Positions 6,013 through 8,906 of a stretch of 8,906 bases of DNA are shown in pieces (within the stretch, counting starts at the first letter, position 1; each line of letters begins with the position of its first letter). Origin of the DNA: Acidobacteriaceae bacterium (lineage in GTDB: Bacteria > Acidobacteriota > Terriglobia > Terriglobales > Acidobacteriaceae); assembly GCA_003168235.1 (NCBI GenBank), contig PMSZ01000035.1, positions 1-8,906 of the forward strand. The letters run 5' to 3'. The notes beneath the pieces were generated by a model. The model was not told the DNA's origin, made no database searches, and was given only the letters and a program-made list of their open reading frames with translations. A program made the position numbers and the translations under genes.

Positions 6013-7017
6013 ATGCGTCGCATCGTGCTGCTGTTGGCAGGTCTCGCATTGGCGCTACCGGTGGTGGGGCAGACTACATTGAATGGGGCGGGCGCCACCT
6101 TTCCTTATCCCATGTATTCCAAGTGGTTCAGCGAATACAACAAGCTGCACAAAGACGTGCAGATTAACTACCAATCGATCGGCAGCGGTGGCGGCATCCG
6201 CCAGGTATTGAACGGCACGGTTGATTTCGGAGCCAGCGACAGTCCGATGACGGACGAGCAACTTTCGCAGGCGAAGATCAAGATCCTGCACATTCCAACT
6301 GTGATGGGAGCGGTTGTACCCGCGTATAACGTTCCTGGAGTCACCGGGGAAATCAAATTCACTCCGGAAGTGCTGGCGGGCATTTTTCTCGGGAAGATTC
6401 AAAACTGGAACGATCCCGCGATTGCGCAAACCAATCCGGGCATAAAGTTTCCCAATCTGCCGATCATCGTGACGTATCGTGCCGAAGGCAGCGGAACGAC
6501 GTTCATCTTTACCGACTATCTTTCCAAGGTCAGCAAAGACTGGGAGGGCATAGTGGGGAAGGGCCCATCGGTGAAATGGCCTGTCGGTCTCGGTCAAAAA
6601 GGGAATGAAGGCGTTGCCGGAAGAATTGAACAGTCGCCTGGGGCGATCGGATACATCGAACTGATTTATGCCCTGGAGAACAAAATTACCTATGGATCGA
6701 TCCGGAACGCCGCTGGAAATTTCGTGAAGGGTTCGCTCGAGGGAGTGACCGAAGCGGCAGCATCGGTGAAAGATATGCCCGCCGATTTTCGCGTGTCGAT
6801 TACGAACGCGCCCGGCAAGACGGCCTATCCCATCTCCAGTTTCACGTGGCTGCTGATTCCGGTGCAATCCGCTGACCCAGCGAAGGGAAAGATCCTCGCC
6901 GATTTTCTAAACTGGATGGTCAACGACGGTCAGAAGATGACGAGCCAGCTCAGCTATGCGCCGCTTCCCAGGAACGTGGCGGACAAGGTTAAAGTTGCCA
7001 TCAAGCAAGTTCACTAA
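6013..7017 (+). CDS. pstS: PstS, periplasmic phosphate-binding protein of the Pst ABC transporter
   Basis: The 334-residue protein binds phosphate in the periplasm and delivers it to the PstCAB permease. A Sec signal peptide (MRR, then a hydrophobic core, likely cut near VVG-Q at residue 19/20) has no lipobox cysteine, so the mature protein should be soluble. Phosphate-site motifs are present: GAGATFPYP (25-33), SIGSGGGIRQ (55-64), DFGASD (71-76), RAEGSGTTFIFTDYL (156-170) and a conserved QSPGAIGYIE segment. Length is close to E. coli PstS. In the RADGSGT motif of E. coli the Asp is Glu158 here. I chose ATG 6013, 10 bases after GAGGAG; the adjacent in-frame GTG at 6010 (7 bases after) is equally possible and changes little. 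No pstC, pstA, pstB or phoU adjoins it: a convergent barrel gene lies downstream and the divergent glucoamylase upstream. Regulation by phosphate starvation is likely from the Pho-box-like repeat. Confidence 0.97.
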   Translation: MRRIVLLLAGLALALPVVGQTTLNGAGATFPYPMYSKWFSEYNKLHKDVQINYQSIGSGGGIRQVLNGTVDFGASDSPMTDEQLSQAKIKILHIPTVMGAVVPAYNVPGVTGEIKFTPEVLAGIFLGKIQNWNDPAIAQTNPGIKFPNLPIIVTYRAEGSGTTFIFTDYLSKVSKDWEGIVGKGPSVKWPVGLGQKGNEGVAGRIEQSPGAIGYIELIYALENKITYGSIRNAAGNFVKGSLEGVTEAAASVKDMPADFRVSITNAPGKTAYPISSFTWLLIPVQSADPAKGKILADFLNWMVNDGQKMTSQLSYAPLPRNVADKVKVAIKQVH

Positions 7018-7028
7018 ACGGCACACTG

Positions 7029-7100
7029 AGGTCTTAGGTGTCAGGTCTTAGGTCTCAGGACAATCCCAGCCCTAAGACCTCAAAACCTTAAAGACCTGAG
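7029..7100. repeat. Heptad repeats in inverted orientation forming a long imperfect hairpin
   Basis: Four perfectly phased heptads, AGGTCTT, AGGTGTC, AGGTCTT and AGGTCTC, run from 7029 to 7056, with a fading fifth. The opposite orientation follows: AGGTCTTAGG (7043-7052) is exactly complementary to CCTAAGACCT (7071-7080), and ACCT (7085-7088) and AAGACCT (7091-7097) can pair with the outer heptads, leaving small bulges. It starts 11 bases after the pstS stop, so the transcript would fold there. It may end or protect the pstS mRNA, or be one copy of a dispersed intergenic repeat. Confidence 0.65.
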
Positions 7101-7159
7101 GTTCTGATAATTGCCGCCGACCTGGAGAAGGAGAGAGCCAAAACCAAGCCGGCGGCGAT

Positions 7160-7190
7160 CTGAGGGCAGATTCCCCCCTCAGAATTTTGA
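7160..7190 (+). terminator. Candidate pstS terminator hairpin
   Basis: CTGAGGG (7160-7166) pairs perfectly with CCCTCAG (7176-7182) around a 9-base loop and is followed by AATTTTGA. The T-run is short, so this is a weak intrinsic terminator candidate for transcription coming from pstS. Confidence 0.35.
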
Positions 7191-7270
7191 GTCTCTCCAA
7201 CCCTCATCGGACGAAACCCTATTCTTGATCTGCCTCCGGATAATCCAGTTGAGACTGGCAAGTTAAACTG

Positions 7271-7308
7271 ACCGGTCCCGCGCCAAATGATGACGCGGGA
7301 CCGGTTTT
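7271..7308. terminator. Strong 12-bp hairpin, likely terminator of the barrel gene (possibly bidirectional)
   Basis: ACCGGTCCCGCG (7271-7282) and its exact complement CGCGGGACCGGT (7294-7305) flank an 11-base loop. The hairpin begins 7 bases past the TAA (7313-7315) of the minus-strand barrel gene. On the plus strand the stem runs into TTTT (7305-7308), so it may stop pstS read-through as well; on the minus strand the tail is CAGTTTAACTT, a weak U-tract. Confidence 0.7.
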
Positions 7309-7312
7309 GGTG

Positions 7313-8906
7313 TTACGGCAAGTAGTAGCGGAAGGAAGTGAAGACCATGCCGTCGAGGCCTTCGGGTGCGGCGTAGGTGACGGGGGTGACTCCGGGAGCG
7401 GAGCCGATGCCCGACCAGGTTTGCCGCGTCACGTAGGAATACTGCGTGCCGAAGCGGAAGCGGCCTTTGGGTCCGGAGTAGATGTTGTACCAGAGCCCGG
7501 CCGTACCTTCGATCACCGCGCGGGTGTCACCCGTGCAGTTGGCGGGCGTGGTGGGGCTGAAACCACCGCTTCCCGGAGGCAATTCGGTGTAGCAGCCGTA
7601 GTTGTTGAAGAAGGGCGATCCGTATCCGACGTATTCTCCGTTGCCTTTGTTCAAGGTTGGATCGAAGCCATAGGTGCGGGCAGCGTATTCGGCTCCGACG
7701 TAAGAATAGAGATCAAACTTCTTGCGGTGGTACTCCAGAGTGGTGAGACCCTGCAGGTCTTTGATCAGGTGCACGGTGCCGTTGGGATTGATGGAAAGAT
7801 CGGAAAGCTGCGCGGCGCCGTAGCGGCCCACGCCGCTGCCGCCAAAGCCGTGCAATCCGAACACGATGTGCTTGTTGGCAAAGGTCCAGCGGGCATTGGC
7901 GCCAAAGCCTCCGCCTTCTTTCGAGGCGTTGTAGGCGTTGACAGCGCTCGGTCCGCTCAGAGTGCCGCAAGCGGCGCTGGCGTAGTTTTCGACGCAGGGG
8001 AATACGCGGTCGGTGAAGCGGTCGACTAAGCCAAAGATTTCGTAGTGTCCGAAGCCGGGATCAAACGCGATCTTGGCGATAAAATCGGGGGCCGGATTGG
8101 CGGTGTAGTTGGAGGTAGTGTTGTAGCTGTTGCTGGCGCCCGCTTCGCCGAGCAGGTAATTGGACGCGTTGTTGTGGCTGGTGAGAGTGCCTTGTGCGTT
8201 TTCAATGGCCACCGCGACCGACACTTTATTGCTGAAGTCTTTGGTCAAACGCAAGCCATATTGACGGGCGAAGCTAAAGCCCGCGTTATACCCAGGATCG
8301 ATGGTCTGGGGCCGGGAATCGTTGGTTTTGCCGACGTCGTCGCTGGGCGCGATTCCGGCCTTGTTCTCGGTTACCAGGCTCCACATCTGGCCGCCGAGGA
8401 TCTTCCAACCATTATCAAACTTCAACTGTCCCCAAGCCTGGCGAAGACGAAAGGTGTAGCTGTTGGTCTGGGTTGCAGTTGAGGTCACGCCGGCCGAGAG
8501 GAAGTCGCCGGACAGATAGCTGGAAATATCCATGTGCCCCACGCGGCCCTCGACGAAAACCGTGGGCCGAGATTGGCGGGCCGATCCGAAGAACTCCGAC
8601 AATTGGCTCTGCGAAGCGCCCGGCATGGTGAGGGAGTTGAAAGGGGTTGGCAAATCCGATCCCAGTTCACGCGAGCGCCGCACGAAGGCAGCTTCGGCAA
8701 ATCCGCCGGGAGTAATGTTGATGCCTTTGAAGCGGATCGTGATCGCGCTCTCCATGTCCTTGTTATAAATCTGTTGGTCCGTGCCCATCGGCGACGGATC
8801 CTGGAGCGCCCATACCGTATTCCGCAAAACCGGGCCGTTCGAACCACCCATGCTGACGGTCCTGAAGTCGGCAAAATCGCTCTTGAGGGCCAGCACCGCC
8901 TGCTCG
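7313..8906 (-). CDS. Outer-membrane beta-barrel, DcaP-like porin (partial, 5' end missing)
   Basis: The last 530 residues are visible, ending in TAA at 7313; the start and any signal peptide lie beyond the right edge. The protein is rich in Tyr, Phe, Gly and Asn, with alternating short strands such as SAITIRFKGINITPGGFAEAAF, FRLRQAWGQLKF and KFDLYSYVGAEYAA, and no membrane helices. It ends in the strand GMVFTSFRYYLP, aromatic-rich as expected of a barrel closing strand although the final residue is Pro. The visible N-terminus (EQAVLALKSDF) may be the end of a coiled coil, as in porins with a periplasmic helical N-terminus. The arrangement recalls DcaP-type porins, which let small organic solutes cross the outer membrane; that assignment rests on general resemblance only. 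Four cysteines sit as two pairs in likely surface loops. It converges on pstS, with a strong hairpin just after its stop codon. Substrate unknown. Confidence 0.82.
   Translation of the reverse strand, partial: EQAVLALKSDFADFRTVSMGGSNGPVLRNTVWALQDPSPMGTDQQIYNKDMESAITIRFKGINITPGGFAEAAFVRRSRELGSDLPTPFNSLTMPGASQSQLSEFFGSARQSRPTVFVEGRVGHMDISSYLSGDFLSAGVTSTATQTNSYTFRLRQAWGQLKFDNGWKILGGQMWSLVTENKAGIAPSDDVGKTNDSRPQTIDPGYNAGFSFARQYGLRLTKDFSNKVSVAVAIENAQGTLTSHNNASNYLLGEAGASNSYNTTSNYTANPAPDFIAKIAFDPGFGHYEIFGLVDRFTDRVFPCVENYASAACGTLSGPSAVNAYNASKEGGGFGANARWTFANKHIVFGLHGFGGSGVGRYGAAQLSDLSINPNGTVHLIKDLQGLTTLEYHRKKFDLYSYVGAEYAARTYGFDPTLNKGNGEYVGYGSPFFNNYGCYTELPPGSGGFSPTTPANCTGDTRAVIEGTAGLWYNIYSGPKGRFRFGTQYSYVTRQTWSGIGSAPGVTPVTYAAPEGLDGMVFTSFRYYLP

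Noticed and set aside
7092..7163. Short plus-strand frame after pstS ending AADLEKERAKTKPAAI
   Set aside because: It has coding-like composition, perhaps a gene remnant, but has no start codon or ribosome site and is too short to support.
7307..8029. Plus-strand open frames opposite the barrel gene (7307-8029 and 8045-8482)
   Set aside because: They are low-complexity Gly/Val/Ala products typical of antisense to a Tyr/Gly/Asn-rich barrel, with no start context; the minus-strand frame is continuous and barrel-like.

Overview
The window most likely comes from an acidobacterium (Acidobacteriota, Terriglobia-like). I infer this from gene style, not from a database search. The signs are a Hanks-type Ser/Thr kinase with a long TPR tail of the LGPxxPxTL kind, a PD40/TolB-like propeller ending in the 'VSPDGKKFLL...DFTAGLKK' style common in acidobacterial kinase-propeller proteins, a large cytoplasmic GH15 glucoamylase, a PstS with a plain Sec signal, and a Tyr/Gly-rich outer-membrane barrel. 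The base composition is moderately GC-rich.

Layout: (1) 1-1973, minus strand: membrane-anchored Ser/Thr protein kinase with C-terminal TPRs, running off the left edge. (2) 1974-2299: spacer with one perfect hairpin and no convincing gene. (3) 2300-3334, minus: six-motif PD40 beta-propeller protein. (4) 3344-5740, minus: GH15 glucoamylase/glucodextranase-type enzyme. Its stop codon overlaps the ribosome binding site of the propeller gene, so the two form a tight operon. (5) 5741-6012: divergent control region between the glucoamylase and pstS, with a Pho-box-like direct repeat, three 10-bp GGTC repeats, and a palindrome over the pstS ribosome binding site. (6) 6013-7017, plus: pstS, periplasmic phosphate-binding protein. 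(7) 7018-7312: convergent spacer with heptad repeats in both orientations and two hairpins, one a strong 12-bp stem directly after the barrel gene. (8) 7313-8906, minus: C-terminal part of an outer-membrane beta-barrel, resembling DcaP-type porins, running off the right edge.

How the genes may work together: the glucoamylase and propeller are probably co-expressed. The enzyme would release glucose from intracellular or imported alpha-glucans; the propeller's role is unknown. pstS stands alone here, without pstCAB or phoU beside it, and faces a convergent porin gene, so solute uptake across the outer membrane and phosphate capture in the periplasm are neighbours but not an operon. I see no mobile element, CRISPR array, tRNA or rRNA. 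I did not find a clearly new multi-gene system. The most unusual points are the heptad-repeat spacer, the regulatory architecture in front of pstS, and the composite propeller coupled to the glucoamylase.
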